64,000 nt of DNA from Halobacillus litoralis (GTDB taxonomy: Bacteria > Bacillota > Bacilli > Bacillales > Halobacillaceae): the NCBI RefSeq assembly GCF_020171725.1, contig NZ_JAIVAJ010000007.1, positions 1 to 64,000 of the forward strand, in the 5' to 3' direction. Under the pieces are notes generated by a model. The model was given only the letters and a program-made list of their open reading frames with translations. It was not told the origin of the DNA and searched no databases. The stretch's first letter is position 1, and each line of letters begins with the position of its first letter. The translations under genes and the position numbers were made by a program. Shown here piece after piece: positions 27,133 to 35,465 of the stretch.

Positions 27133-27269
27133 ACATCGAAAAATGACCACCAAAAAATAAATAAAAAAATCATTCACTTTTTCCTTCCAATCGATTATGA
27201 TAAGGGTATAAGTAAATGTCGTATAGTGTAGGGAAGGCAAATGGTGCGCCACCAGTCTAACTGGTTCTA

Positions 27270-27404
27270 GTGGGTTCGATTCCCACCCCGAATTTTTGTG
27301 TGCAATTGATAAAAATTCGAGGGTGGTCCCGAACTGACTGACGGCTGGCTATTTGTCCATGCCCTTTTTCTGATCACCCTCCAACCATCAAGGAGGGATT
27401 TTTT
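27270..27404 (+). promoter_or_regulatory. Putative switch-like leader of a GNAT gene
   Basis: Four mutually exclusive helices can form. H1: GTGGG/CCCAC (27270-27286) with a TTCGATT loop, identical in form to a tRNA T-arm. PA: 27283-27297 with 27311-27326, 15 bp with one bulged A. PB: GAGGGTGGTC (27319-27328) with GATCACCCTC (27372-27381), 10 bp with one G-U. PC: CCCTCC (27377-27382) with GGAGGG (27392-27397), which hides the ribosome-binding site or, with ATTTTTT, terminates. H1 excludes PA, PA excludes PB, PB excludes PC. This order suits a riboswitch or protein-controlled leader. I know no family that fits. Confidence 0.55.
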
Positions 27405-27956
27405 ATGCTTAAAAAACGTGATTTGCATGACGCTCCGGTCCTTTTCGAGCTGATGAGTCATCCAGAAGTTTTTCCGTATGTCCGCCATAAAGCCGCTTCA
27501 AGCGACGAGTTCTATTTCTTAACCAAGCAAACCATAGAAGCTGAAGACCGAGGTGAATTGATCTCACGTACCATCCTTGATGAGTGGGAGCAGCCGATCG
27601 GCACTATTAATTTATTCGATATCACAGAAAACAAAGGGTTCCTCGCCACTTGGATCGGCCAGCCGTACTTCGGCAAAGGTTACAATCAGGTCGCGAAAGA
27701 GGCATTCTTTGAGGAGTTGTTCTTCCAACTGGGTATTGAAGCGATCTTTATGAAAATCAGACGCACCAACCAGCGGTCTATGAAAGCCGCTCTCAAAATC
27801 CCTTATATTAGTGAAGCGAACGATACGTTTGTTGATGTCTTCCATTGGATCAACCGTAATGAAGATGTCTACGATTTGTTCGTCATTACGAAAGAGCAGT
27901 ATCTCTTTCACTACTACGGCGAGCAAAACGAGAGCGAAGAAGCGTTGGAAGCCTAA
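27405..27956 (+). CDS. GNAT family N-acetyltransferase
   Basis: 183-aa acetyl-CoA-dependent acetyltransferase of the RimJ/RimL-like group: N-terminal MLKKRDLHDAPVLFELMSHPEV, acetyl-CoA loop GQPYFGKGYNQ (Q-x3-G-x-G), then a helix. The acceptor cannot be predicted. The ribosome-binding site AGGAGGG ideally precedes the ATG by seven bases but lies inside a hairpin (see leader at 27270-27404). The C-terminus is Glu-rich (NESEEALEA). Confidence 0.85.
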   Translation: MLKKRDLHDAPVLFELMSHPEVFPYVRHKAASSDEFYFLTKQTIEAEDRGELISRTILDEWEQPIGTINLFDITENKGFLATWIGQPYFGKGYNQVAKEAFFEELFFQLGIEAIFMKIRRTNQRSMKAALKIPYISEANDTFVDVFHWINRNEDVYDLFVITKEQYLFHYYGEQNESEEALEA

Positions 27957-27973
27957 TTTTATCGTATTTCAAA

Positions 27974-28003
27974 AACCAGACGGGAGAAAACCTCGTCTGG
28001 TTT
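27974..28003 (+). terminator. Terminator of the GNAT gene
   Basis: Perfect stem AACCAGACG/CGTCTGGTT with TTTAATT following. Confidence 0.8.
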
Positions 28004-28033
28004 AATTATGTATAATCTTGCATGAGAACCCTT

Positions 28034-28073
28034 GAAGCGCTTAGAGTCTGACACTCTAAGCGTCTTCTATTTT
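28034..28073 (+). terminator. Second hairpin between convergent genes
   Basis: Stem GCTTAGAGT/ACTCTAAGC with outer GAAG/CTTC, then CTATTTTAC. It overlaps the stop codon of the convergent DUF3298 gene. Confidence 0.65.
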
Positions 28074-28752
28074 ACAAATACTTCGACGATGGAAGTGGAG
28101 CTTTCGGGACATCCTCCTCCACTCTCTTCACCGCATCAAGCGGGATTTGCATTTGTGGGGTTCCTTGAACGCCTGCCGCCACCTCAAATTTATTGAAAAT
28201 CAAAACGAGATGGTTGTCCTCAATATAAAAAGCCGTGTCTTCTCGGACCTTATCAAATGTATCGCTTGAATACGTCTCCACATCCTGTGCCATTATCCTG
28301 TTCACTTCTTTATTTAACTCATCCATATAGACGACTTCCGTCAACGGGAGCAATTCGCTCCTTTTTCCATTTTCAAAGTTGATGGACGAAACGGAAGAAT
28401 GATTCTGGTCGTTTCTGGATACATGGGAGGTCATGACAACAGAGTAGAAATCCTTCTCCATGTAGACATCCGACTCCTCATAGTACAGGATCGGGCCATT
28501 ATGCGTTTCATCTGCTCCTCTTTGAACCATGTCAAACTGACGATCCAGTTTACTCGTTATGGAGTGGTTCACCTTATTTTGAAGCTCTTTATTCTTCAAC
28601 TGATCAAATATCGGATAGTCGACGTGGATTTCCCAGTCCTGTGTGACTTGGTCTTTTCTTTTGATTTGAAATAAGCTTTCCGAATGAACGGAAGGAGCTT
28701 GCTGCAAGACAATAACACCAATGATCACTAAAAGAATCAATCGTTTCACCAT
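28072..28752 (-). CDS. Secreted DUF3298/RsiV-like domain protein
   Basis: ATG at 28752 with TAGGAGGGATT upstream gives 226 aa. A hydrophobic signal segment (VKRLILLVIIGVIVLQQ) is followed by a domain like DUF4163/DUF3298: YPIFDQLKNKELQNKVNHSI, YSVVMTSHVSRNDQNHSSVSS cut at its key VxxxHVSR part, LLPLTEVVYMDELN and FYIEDNHLVLIFNKFEVAAG. Such domains occur in the anti-sigma factor RsiV, where they bind lysozyme, and in PdaC. Here no cytoplasmic anti-sigma part exists, so it is an exported protein of unknown ligand. Confidence 0.82.
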   Translation of the reverse strand: MVKRLILLVIIGVIVLQQAPSVHSESLFQIKRKDQVTQDWEIHVDYPIFDQLKNKELQNKVNHSITSKLDRQFDMVQRGADETHNGPILYYEESDVYMEKDFYSVVMTSHVSRNDQNHSSVSSINFENGKRSELLPLTEVVYMDELNKEVNRIMAQDVETYSSDTFDKVREDTAFYIEDNHLVLIFNKFEVAAGVQGTPQMQIPLDAVKRVEEDVPKAPLPSSKYL

Positions 28753-28888
28753 AATCCCTCCTACTTTTATAGTGTGACCCAAATCTGCAATCTTAAAGGG
28801 AGAAAAAGGTCGTTTTTTAGCAAAACACACCGACCAGTTGTGGTACTATAAGAGTAGTTCATTTGTTTGATAAAGGAGTGGATCACCC

Positions 28889-31192
28889 ATGAGAAACGGT
28901 CACGGTGATTTTAATAAACAGCTACTTGCTTCATTACAAGGTCGGAATGATAAAAATGCGGTTCATTACATATTAGAGCAGGCCAGCTTGTATTTTGAAT
29001 GTGATGCAGCAACTGTCTACCTTTTAGAGGAAAAATCAGGAAGGACCATCTTCCCTTATAAAGAATTCGTCCGCAACTCAAACATTTATCCCTTATCTAC
29101 ACTTAGAAGAGAAACGATCCTGAATCTCCCATCTCAAGAAATTTTCCAGCTTGATGCATCGATTTATGGAGAGGATGCGGCAAGTTATGCGATGCTCCTT
29201 GAGCAAGAAGAGCATCAACCTTTAGGAGCTCTCGTCCTCATCCACCATACTCCATTCACCCCGGAAGACGAAGAAGCTCTTCGTACGATTACATCGTGCC
29301 TGAATGTATACCTGTCTCACCTTCAATCTGCAAAGTCGGACTGGAACCATCGATCTTACATTGAAGAGCGAATACGAAGGCAGCAATCAGACTTTATGCG
29401 ATTGATGAAGGATGCTCGTTTAACGTCCATTGATTTAGTCCCTGCCTTTCAAATGATTTGTGAATCAACAGCGGAAACGCTGCAGGTAGACCGAGTAGCC
29501 GTATGGTTCTTCAGCGAGGATCGAACAACGTTGGAATGTCGTGCACTCTATGACCATCCTTCAAAGAAGTTCAAGAACGCTCAAGGCCTTCAGAAAGCTC
29601 ATTACCCTGCATACTTTTCAAGCCTGGAAGAGAATCGATCCATTGTGGTGGAACAGACATCCGATGACTTCCGCGTTCATGAATTACTGGAGGATTACTT
29701 AGCCCCTCTCAATATCAAAGCCTTGATGGATATTCCGATTATCAGTGGTGGCAAAACAATTGGTGTGCTTTGCTGTGAACATTACGACGATTCAAGAAAC
29801 TGGAGTTTTGATGAAGAAGCTTTTGCGACATCGATCGGCGATATGATCGCGTTCATTAATGAACACATTAAAAGGCGTAAAGCAGAGAAGAAGGCAAAGG
29901 AACTTGCCTATTATGATTATTTGACTCATCTACCTAACCGTAACGCCCTTGAAGAGCATTTGGATACAAGAATGGATCAAGCGGATGGGAGATCTTATTT
30001 TGCCCTGATTTATTTAGATATAGATGGTTTTACAGAAATGACAGAGCGACTTGGATACCGGATCGGAGACCAATTGCTGATGGCCGTGACCCGGCGACTG
30101 AAGTCAGCGTTACAAAAAGGCGAATTTATTTCGAGGCTTGATTATGATGGCTTTGCCATTGTAACGAATGATACCGAGGTGAAAAATGCCCTCTATAAAA
30201 GGATACATAAGTACCTTGAGTCCTTGAAGGAGCCACTTATGGTGGACGGTCAAGAGTTTTTCATTACAGTCAGCACGGGAGTGGTTGTCTTCCCAGAAGA
30301 CGGGGACAGTCCAGCAACCATAGTCCGAAACGGTCACAGAGCCAACACAGAAGCTAAGCGGCTCGGGCGGAGTATGATTACATTCTACCGCCCTTCTTTC
30401 GACGAGTATGAGTTTGAGCAGCAATGGTTCCACATGGATTTAGCTAAGGCCTTGGAGAACGAAGAATTCGAGCTGTATTATCAACCTCAAGTCCACCCTT
30501 TTTCAAAAGAAGTCACTGGCATAGAAGCACTTGTCCGCTGGACCCACCCTGAAAAAGGGGTCATCCCACCGAACGAATTTATTCCTTTAGCTGAAGTGAC
30601 AGGGCTTATCGTTCCTTTAGGGAAATGGATTCTTGAGAAGGCTGTTCACCAGGCCATCGAACTGGATCATCAAGGGATGGGAGACATTTGCGTATCAGTC
30701 AACATTTCAGCCATTGAATTTCAGCATCCGGAGTTTTTGACCCACGTAAAACGCGTTGTGTACGAGAGCGGCATTTCACCTGAAAAGCTTAGACTGGAGA
30801 TTACAGAGACAATGGCGATGGATCATGAAGACTATACAATCGAGAACCTCCATCACCTTCAGGATTTAGGTGTCACCGTGGCACTTGATGATTTCGGTAC
30901 AGGGTACTCTTCTTTGAAGTATTTAAGTCTGTTCCCGATTCAATGCCTAAAAATTGATCGCAGCTTTATTCGTAATGTCGAAAGCAACCCAAAAAACGGA
31001 GCCATCGTTCAATCGATTGTCGACCTTGCGGAGAATCTCGACCTTGAGGTCATCGCAGAAGGAGTAGAGACAAAAGAAGAACTTCGGCATCTCACGGCCA
31101 TAGGAAACCAAATTATTCAAGGGTACTACTATTCTAAACCGCTCCCTGCGAATGAACTGCTTTCCTGGATCCAAAGTTTTCAAGGAGAGTAA
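28889..31192 (+). CDS. GAF-GAF-GGDEF-EAL c-di-GMP phosphodiesterase
   Basis: 767-aa cytoplasmic signalling protein. Two GAF sensor domains (about 20-150 and 185-330), a diguanylate cyclase domain (about 345-505) and an EAL domain (about 520-760). The GGDEF motif is replaced by LDYDGF, so cyclase activity is unlikely; such domains often bind GTP to regulate. The EAL site is intact: EALVRW, SVNISAIEFQ, RLEITE, ALDDFGTGYSS, CLKIDRSF, IAEGVET and QGYYYSKPL. It therefore should hydrolyse c-di-GMP in response to a GAF ligand or redox signal. Confidence 0.93.
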   Translation: MRNGHGDFNKQLLASLQGRNDKNAVHYILEQASLYFECDAATVYLLEEKSGRTIFPYKEFVRNSNIYPLSTLRRETILNLPSQEIFQLDASIYGEDAASYAMLLEQEEHQPLGALVLIHHTPFTPEDEEALRTITSCLNVYLSHLQSAKSDWNHRSYIEERIRRQQSDFMRLMKDARLTSIDLVPAFQMICESTAETLQVDRVAVWFFSEDRTTLECRALYDHPSKKFKNAQGLQKAHYPAYFSSLEENRSIVVEQTSDDFRVHELLEDYLAPLNIKALMDIPIISGGKTIGVLCCEHYDDSRNWSFDEEAFATSIGDMIAFINEHIKRRKAEKKAKELAYYDYLTHLPNRNALEEHLDTRMDQADGRSYFALIYLDIDGFTEMTERLGYRIGDQLLMAVTRRLKSALQKGEFISRLDYDGFAIVTNDTEVKNALYKRIHKYLESLKEPLMVDGQEFFITVSTGVVVFPEDGDSPATIVRNGHRANTEAKRLGRSMITFYRPSFDEYEFEQQWFHMDLAKALENEEFELYYQPQVHPFSKEVTGIEALVRWTHPEKGVIPPNEFIPLAEVTGLIVPLGKWILEKAVHQAIELDHQGMGDICVSVNISAIEFQHPEFLTHVKRVVYESGISPEKLRLEITETMAMDHEDYTIENLHHLQDLGVTVALDDFGTGYSSLKYLSLFPIQCLKIDRSFIRNVESNPKNGAIVQSIVDLAENLDLEVIAEGVETKEELRHLTAIGNQIIQGYYYSKPLPANELLSWIQSFQGE

Positions 31193-31215
31193 CCCTTTCA
31201 CGAGGAAATATATGG

Positions 31216-31221
31216 TATAAT
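31216..31221 (+). promoter_or_regulatory. Extended -10 promoter of a GNAT gene
   Basis: TGGTATAAT (TGn extended -10) at 31213-31221 lies about 30 bp upstream of the start; no good -35 is seen. Confidence 0.5.
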
Positions 31222-31249
31222 ATATAGACTTTAACGTAGGAGGGATTTG

Positions 31250-32068
31250 GTGATTCGTTTACTAACCGAACAGGACCAGAAGGCGTGCGAGCGCCTTCTG
31301 TTGCAAAAACCCGCTGAGAACCTTTTTCTTATCAGCGATATTGAGAACTTCGGCTTCCACCAGGATTTCCAGAAGCTCTGGGGAGAGTACAACGACGATA
31401 GAGAATTGATTGCGGTACTCTTGAAATACCGCAGCAACTACATATGTTATGCCGACCAGCCATTTGATGCTGAACGTTTCGGACAAATCATAAGCGAAGA
31501 CCCTGATTTCAGAGAACTTTCCGGTCTCGATGAGATGACGAAGCTGATTCTTCCTCATATCGACCGAAACAAGAAGCACTCGCGTCATTTGTACTACGCT
31601 AAGATGGATACTCTTGAACCGTTTCCTTTCCCGAAGCGTGACCAGGATGTCAAACTGGCAGGACTAAACGACGTCCCGAACATTGCTAAGCTCCATGATC
31701 AGATTGATGACTTTGAAGAATCAGATACGCGTGAAGATGACCTAAGAGCGGGAATGGAAAACCACTCCTCCCGTACATATGTCATACAAGATGGCGGCCA
31801 TTTCGTATCCGCCGCCTCCACTACTGCCGAGAATTCAGCTGCTGCTATGGTTGTCGGTGTCTGCACACACCCGGATCACACTCAGAAAGGCTATGCGAGC
31901 TTGATCATGAACCGTTTGTGTGAGGATTTACTAGCAGAAGGAAAAAGCCTCTGTCTGTTTTACGATAACCCGAAAGCTGGTACGATCTATAAACGCCTCG
32001 GGTTCAAAGACATCGGTTCTTGGACGATGCACCTATTCGAACCGCAAAAAACAGCTGTAGATGCATGA
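31250..32068 (+). CDS. GNAT family N-acetyltransferase
   Basis: GTG at 31250, seven bases after GGAGGG, gives 272 aa; a TTG one codon earlier is also possible. The N-terminal 150 residues form a degenerate GNAT-like domain (LLLQKPAENLFLISDIENFG). The C-terminal half is a typical acetyltransferase with acetyl-CoA loop VCTHPDHTQKGYAS and YDNPKAGTIYKRLGF. Substrate unknown. Confidence 0.88.
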   Translation: MIRLLTEQDQKACERLLLQKPAENLFLISDIENFGFHQDFQKLWGEYNDDRELIAVLLKYRSNYICYADQPFDAERFGQIISEDPDFRELSGLDEMTKLILPHIDRNKKHSRHLYYAKMDTLEPFPFPKRDQDVKLAGLNDVPNIAKLHDQIDDFEESDTREDDLRAGMENHSSRTYVIQDGGHFVSAASTTAENSAAAMVVGVCTHPDHTQKGYASLIMNRLCEDLLAEGKSLCLFYDNPKAGTIYKRLGFKDIGSWTMHLFEPQKTAVDA

Positions 32069-32158
32069 TGAATGGAAGTGCCATACGCTGGAGTCCTATA
32101 CGGGTGGGATTCCGGCTTTTTTATGGACATTTATAGATTCCGGCTGGTGCGCTTGTTA

Positions 32159-32283
32159 TTAAGCGCGCTCATTGACACGCTATGCGCGTTCAAACGCAGG
32201 CTATGCGCGGCCGGTCGATTTCTATGGGCGCCCACCTGCTATCTATGCGCGTAAAATCGAGTCTATGCGCGTTTCATTCCCCG
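32159..32283. repeat. Phased CTATGCGCG repeat array
   Basis: CTATGCGCG starts at 32180, 32201, 32243 and 32263, with CTATGGGCG at 32222 and the weaker TTAAGCGCG at 32159. The spacing is 21, 21, 21, 21 and 20 bp, two DNA helical turns, while the 12 intervening bases differ. The array fills the 300-bp gap between the GNAT gene and the ABC-transporter terminator. It is not coding. Iteron-like or protein-binding arrays have this form; no role is known to me. Confidence 0.75.
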
Positions 32284-32322
32284 ACGCTGCACCTAATTCT
32301 CACAGTCCGTTCTGTAGAATAT

Positions 32323-32360
32323 AAAAAATCCGGAGCCCTGAATGGACTCCGGATTTTTTT
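32323..32360 (-). terminator. Terminator of the ABC transporter operon
   Basis: Stem AAAAATCCGGAG/CTCCGGATTTTT flanking a small loop, with T run on the minus strand. Confidence 0.92.
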
Positions 32361-32364
32361 CGTA

Positions 32365-33357
32365 TTAATTTAAGAATGAAAGGTCAACCAAACCAGTCAG
32401 GTCAGGTTTTTCTTCAAGGAACCCTAGGTCATAAGAAGAGTTGGCGAAGTCCTGAAGGTGCTTTTCGTCCACTTCATATGTGAAGTCGATACGATTCCAG
32501 GCATTGTCGATCACTTCTTTAGATAGTTCCTGATCTGTGATTTCTTTGATTTTCTTAATGGCAATCTCTTTTGATTCTTCTGGGTTTTCTTGAATGAACT
32601 CAGTGGCTTTCTTGTGTGCGTCCACGATGTTTTGAACCATTTCTGAGTTATTTTCAACAAGATCCTTCGAAGTTACAAATACGGCTGCCGGAAGTGTCTC
32701 TCCATAAGCCACTTCTGGTGTGTCGATGAGAACAGTTCCGTTTCCTTCTGCTTCAATTGATGAAGCCCATGGTTCCGGTACCGTTGCGACATCCACTTTA
32801 CCTGCTTCGAATAAGCTTGCGTACGTAGCCGGCTTTCCTGTCACATGCTTCATCTCTCCATCAACACGGTCTGACGTAATGCCGTATTCCTGCTTCATCA
32901 ACGTTTCAAATTGCACGTCGTGTGTACACCCTACACGTGGTGAAATGAACGTCTTGCCTGCCATGTCCTCTGGTGAAGAAATGTCAGCACCGTTTCTTGC
33001 CATAATCACAGTACCACCCGTTGAACCTGCTGCGACGATGTTCACTTCTGCTCCGCTCGTAAAGTGGTTCATAGCCGGTCCTGGTCCAACCAGACCACCT
33101 TGAATTTCTCCCGTTTCAATGGCTGTCATAAAGGAAGAGCCGTCCGGGAAGTATTGGTACTTCACGTTTGTTCCATCTGGAAGAGTTTCTGTATAAAGAT
33201 CCTTCTCTTCCGCTACCATTCCCGCTACGTGATTGATGTTCGGGAAGTATCCAATTGTAATTTGATCTCCGCTTTCTTCAGCTCCACCCGTACTGCTTCC
33301 GCAGGCTGCTAACACCGTAAGAGGCAGTAATACGAGTAATAACCACAGCTTTTTCAT
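32365..33357 (-). CDS. SsuA/NitT-type ABC transporter substrate-binding lipoprotein
   Basis: 330-aa extracytoplasmic lipoprotein: signal peptide with lipobox LAAC (Cys19). The family pattern is present: TIGYFPNINHVAGMVAEEK at the ligand site, LVGPGPAMNHF, SPEDMAGKTFISPRVGCTHDV (key part GKTF), and ATVPEPWAS. Such proteins bind sulfonates, taurine, nitrate or pyrimidine precursors. The CymR-like box in front of the operon points to a sulfur source such as an alkanesulfonate. The gene is the last of three. Confidence 0.9.
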   Translation of the reverse strand: MKKLWLLLVLLPLTVLAACGSSTGGAEESGDQITIGYFPNINHVAGMVAEEKDLYTETLPDGTNVKYQYFPDGSSFMTAIETGEIQGGLVGPGPAMNHFTSGAEVNIVAAGSTGGTVIMARNGADISSPEDMAGKTFISPRVGCTHDVQFETLMKQEYGITSDRVDGEMKHVTGKPATYASLFEAGKVDVATVPEPWASSIEAEGNGTVLIDTPEVAYGETLPAAVFVTSKDLVENNSEMVQNIVDAHKKATEFIQENPEESKEIAIKKIKEITDQELSKEVIDNAWNRIDFTYEVDEKHLQDFANSSYDLGFLEEKPDLTGLVDLSFLN

Positions 33358-33375
33358 AAGAATTCTCCACTCCTT

Positions 33376-34134
33376 TTATGATTTCAGTAAGCCCCATCGC
33401 TTCATGACATTCTTCTCTAATTTCGAAAAGACGAGTTGGTCCACGACGGCTCCAATAACACCTATGATCATAATAATGCCAATAACTTGATCCATTCTTG
33501 CATAGTCCTGTGCGAACCTCAGGGAATAGCCGAGACCCGGCCCATTACTAAGGAATTCTCCTGCCATCAATGCACGCCAGCTGAATGCCCATGCCAGGCG
33601 GATCCCCGTGATAAAGTAAGGAACGCTTGATGGCACTTCCACACGGTAAAATAGTGAAAACCCACTTGTTCCCATCGTCCTTGCCGCTCTGACTAACTGC
33701 GGTGGAACGTTATGGATGGCAGACCTTACATTTAACGCCATAACAAATGTTCCTCCAAGAGCGACAACGAAGACAACAGCAAATTCTGTGAAACCGAAGA
33801 TTAATATGGACAACGGTACCCAGACGATACTCGGAATACTCTGCAAGGCAATCAAATACATGCCGGCAGTTTCATCCGCCTGCGTCGATTTCCCAAGAAT
33901 CACACCAATGACTGTACCGATAACAAGAGCGAGTGACAGCCCGATAATCAAGTGTTTAAAGCTTGCCACCAGTGCTTTGATCAAATCTCCGTCTGAGAAT
34001 CCATTAATTAATGAACCGAATACCTGTATTAAGGATGGAAACGCGATATCCGGGAAGACGTTCGAGTAATACACGATCTGCCAAATGCCCATTATGGCCA
34101 GTAAAAATAATAACCGTTTAATAAATACCTTCAT
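33376..34134 (-). CDS. SsuC-type ABC transporter permease
   Basis: 252-aa inner-membrane permease with about six helices and the EAA-loop RAARTMGTSGFSLFYRVEVPSS, key residues AAxxxG. It overlaps the ATPase gene by 17 bp and precedes the binding protein. The gene order ATPase-permease-binding protein is one of the usual orders for sulfonate/nitrate importers. Confidence 0.92.
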   Translation of the reverse strand: MKVFIKRLLFLLAIMGIWQIVYYSNVFPDIAFPSLIQVFGSLINGFSDGDLIKALVASFKHLIIGLSLALVIGTVIGVILGKSTQADETAGMYLIALQSIPSIVWVPLSILIFGFTEFAVVFVVALGGTFVMALNVRSAIHNVPPQLVRAARTMGTSGFSLFYRVEVPSSVPYFITGIRLAWAFSWRALMAGEFLSNGPGLGYSLRFAQDYARMDQVIGIIMIIGVIGAVVDQLVFSKLEKNVMKRWGLLKS

Positions 34135-34885
34135 GACTGAGTTCTTCCTTCAATACTTTATTGATTTCTCCCTCCAGGAGATCCATCACTTTTCTCTCTA
34201 GCTTGATAACTTCCTCGTCATCCCGCTTCCTCGGTCTTGGAATATCGATGTGGAAATCGGCGATGATGCGTCCTGGGCGGGTTCCCATTACAACGACCCG
34301 GTCTGACAACTTGATCGCTTCCTGAATACTATGAGTAACAAACAAAATCGTTTTCTGCGTCTCCTGCCAGATCTTCATCAATTCCTCATGAAGGATGTGG
34401 CGTGTCTGTTCATCAAGTGCTCCGAAGGGTTCATCCATCAACAGCACTTTGGGATCCATTGCCAGCGCACGAGCGATGGCAACACGCTGCTGCATCCCTC
34501 CCGAGAGTTCATGCGTGTAGTTATTCTGGAAACGGCTCAAGTGAACCATCTTGAGGAACTTCTCTGCCCGTTCTTCCGCATCTTTCTGCTTTTTGATCGG
34601 AAACATGACGTTCTCTTTTACATTCAGCCATGGAAACAAAGAAGGCTGTTGAAAGACCATGCCTCTGTCCGGTCCTGCTTTCGTTATTTTCTGTCGATCG
34701 AGTTCGATGGAACCTTCCGTTACGGATTCCAGGCCGGCAACCATGGAAAGCAGTGTCGACTTCCCGCACCCTGATGGTCCAAGCAAAGAGACAAATTGAT
34801 TTTCCTCAATCGTCAAATCAAGATCGGAGAAGACCTCGAACTCATTATCGAACGACTTCGTAGCGTTGTTTATTTTTAAAAACAA
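34118..34885 (-). CDS. SsuB-type ABC transporter ATPase
   Basis: 255-aa ATPase: Walker [11 protein letters not shown]-loop [11 protein letters not shown], signature LSGGMQQR, Walker [13 protein letters not shown]-loop FVTHS. The long C-terminal tail is helical. First gene of the transporter operon, behind a consensus promoter with a CymR-like operator. Confidence 0.94.
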   Translation of the reverse strand: MFLKINNATKSFDNEFEVFSDLDLTIEENQFVSLLGPSGCGKSTLLSMVAGLESVTEGSIELDRQKITKAGPDRGMVFQQPSLFPWLNVKENVMFPIKKQKDAEERAEKFLKMVHLSRFQNNYTHELSGGMQQRVAIARALAMDPKVLLMDEPFGALDEQTRHILHEELMKIWQETQKTILFVTHSIQEAIKLSDRVVVMGTRPGRIIADFHIDIPRPRKRDDEEVIKLERKVMDLLEGEINKVLKEELSHEGIY

Positions 34886-34901
34886 GACGACTCACCCTTA
34901 T

Positions 34902-34978
34902 GTTCATAATTCCTATCAATTTAGTATGCTTTATGACTATAGTTTTAGATTATACAGACAGTGAGAAAGATGTGTCAA
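34902..34978 (-). promoter_or_regulatory. Promoter and CymR-like box of the sulfur ABC operon
   Basis: On the minus strand TTGACA (34978-34973), 18-bp spacer and TATAAT (34954-34949), both perfect. About 25 bp downstream lies ATTGATAGGAATTATGAAC (34921-34903), which resembles the CymR operator of B. subtilis sulfur genes (AT-rich part followed by GGAATT). A repressor bound here would block transcription when cysteine is plentiful. Confidence 0.7.
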
Positions 34979-35069
34979 CAATATTTCAAAAACTTTAATA
35001 ATATGAGCCCTCTGTTTACAAATCCTCTACAGGGCTGTGATAAAATAAGCGCATGAAGGAGGTTGAATC

Positions 35070-35429
35070 ATGGATCAATTAATGTTTATTCAAACGGGAA
35101 TGGGAACCGATGTGCACGGGCAGGACATTACAAAAGCCTCAGTGCGCGCCATCAAGAATGCCATTCATACAAACTCGATGCCAGGTATCCGAACCGTGCT
35201 GCCTGAGCAATCATTAGATAACATGAAAATCAACGTGAAACTTGCCCTTCCCTGTGACAAGGACAAGCTCGATCATGATGAAGTACGAAAAGCCATCCCT
35301 TATGGCGAAGTGAAAATCGAAGTGATGGACGGCGGCATGCTGACATCCAGCGGGATTTTCCTTGAGGAAAAGCAGGATAAAAACGATCTGATGTATATCG
35401 TCAACGCCTCTATTGAAGTAGGGTACTAA
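35070..35429 (+). CDS. Lin0512 family protein
   Basis: 119-aa soluble protein matching the Lin0512 family: MDQLMFIQTGMGTDVHGQD, KAIKNAI-like AIKNAIHTNSMPGI, and the repeated LPEQSLDNMKINVKLALP. Members form small ring complexes; their role is unknown. AGGAGG precedes the ATG. It is followed by a bidirectional terminator. Confidence 0.85.
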   Translation: MDQLMFIQTGMGTDVHGQDITKASVRAIKNAIHTNSMPGIRTVLPEQSLDNMKINVKLALPCDKDKLDHDEVRKAIPYGEVKIEVMDGGMLTSSGIFLEEKQDKNDLMYIVNASIEVGY

Positions 35430-35464
35430 AAAAGGAGGTCCTCCGAAGAGAGGATCTCCTTTTC
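35428..35464. terminator. Shared terminator of Lin0512 and yteA genes
   Basis: Stem AAAAGGAG-TCCTC/GAGGA-CTCCTTTT with A/T runs on both sides, between convergent genes. Confidence 0.88.
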
Positions 35465-35465
35465 C

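Noticed and set aside
27241..27300. A tRNA gene at the T-arm-like sequence GTGGG-TTCGATT-CCCAC
   Set aside because: The 7 bases after the arm (CCCGAAT) have no matching 5' acceptor strand about 70 bp upstream, and no 7-nt anticodon loop can be formed.
27315..27335. T-box leader at GAGGGTGGTCCCGAA upstream of the GNAT gene
   Set aside because: It matches the T-box core at only 11 of 14 positions, stem I landmarks are missing, and an acetyltransferase is not a usual T-box target. The alternative pairings explain the sequence better.
32159..32283. CRISPR array at the CTATGCGCG repeats
   Set aside because: The repeat is only 9 bp with 11-12 bp spacers, far too short, and there are no cas genes.
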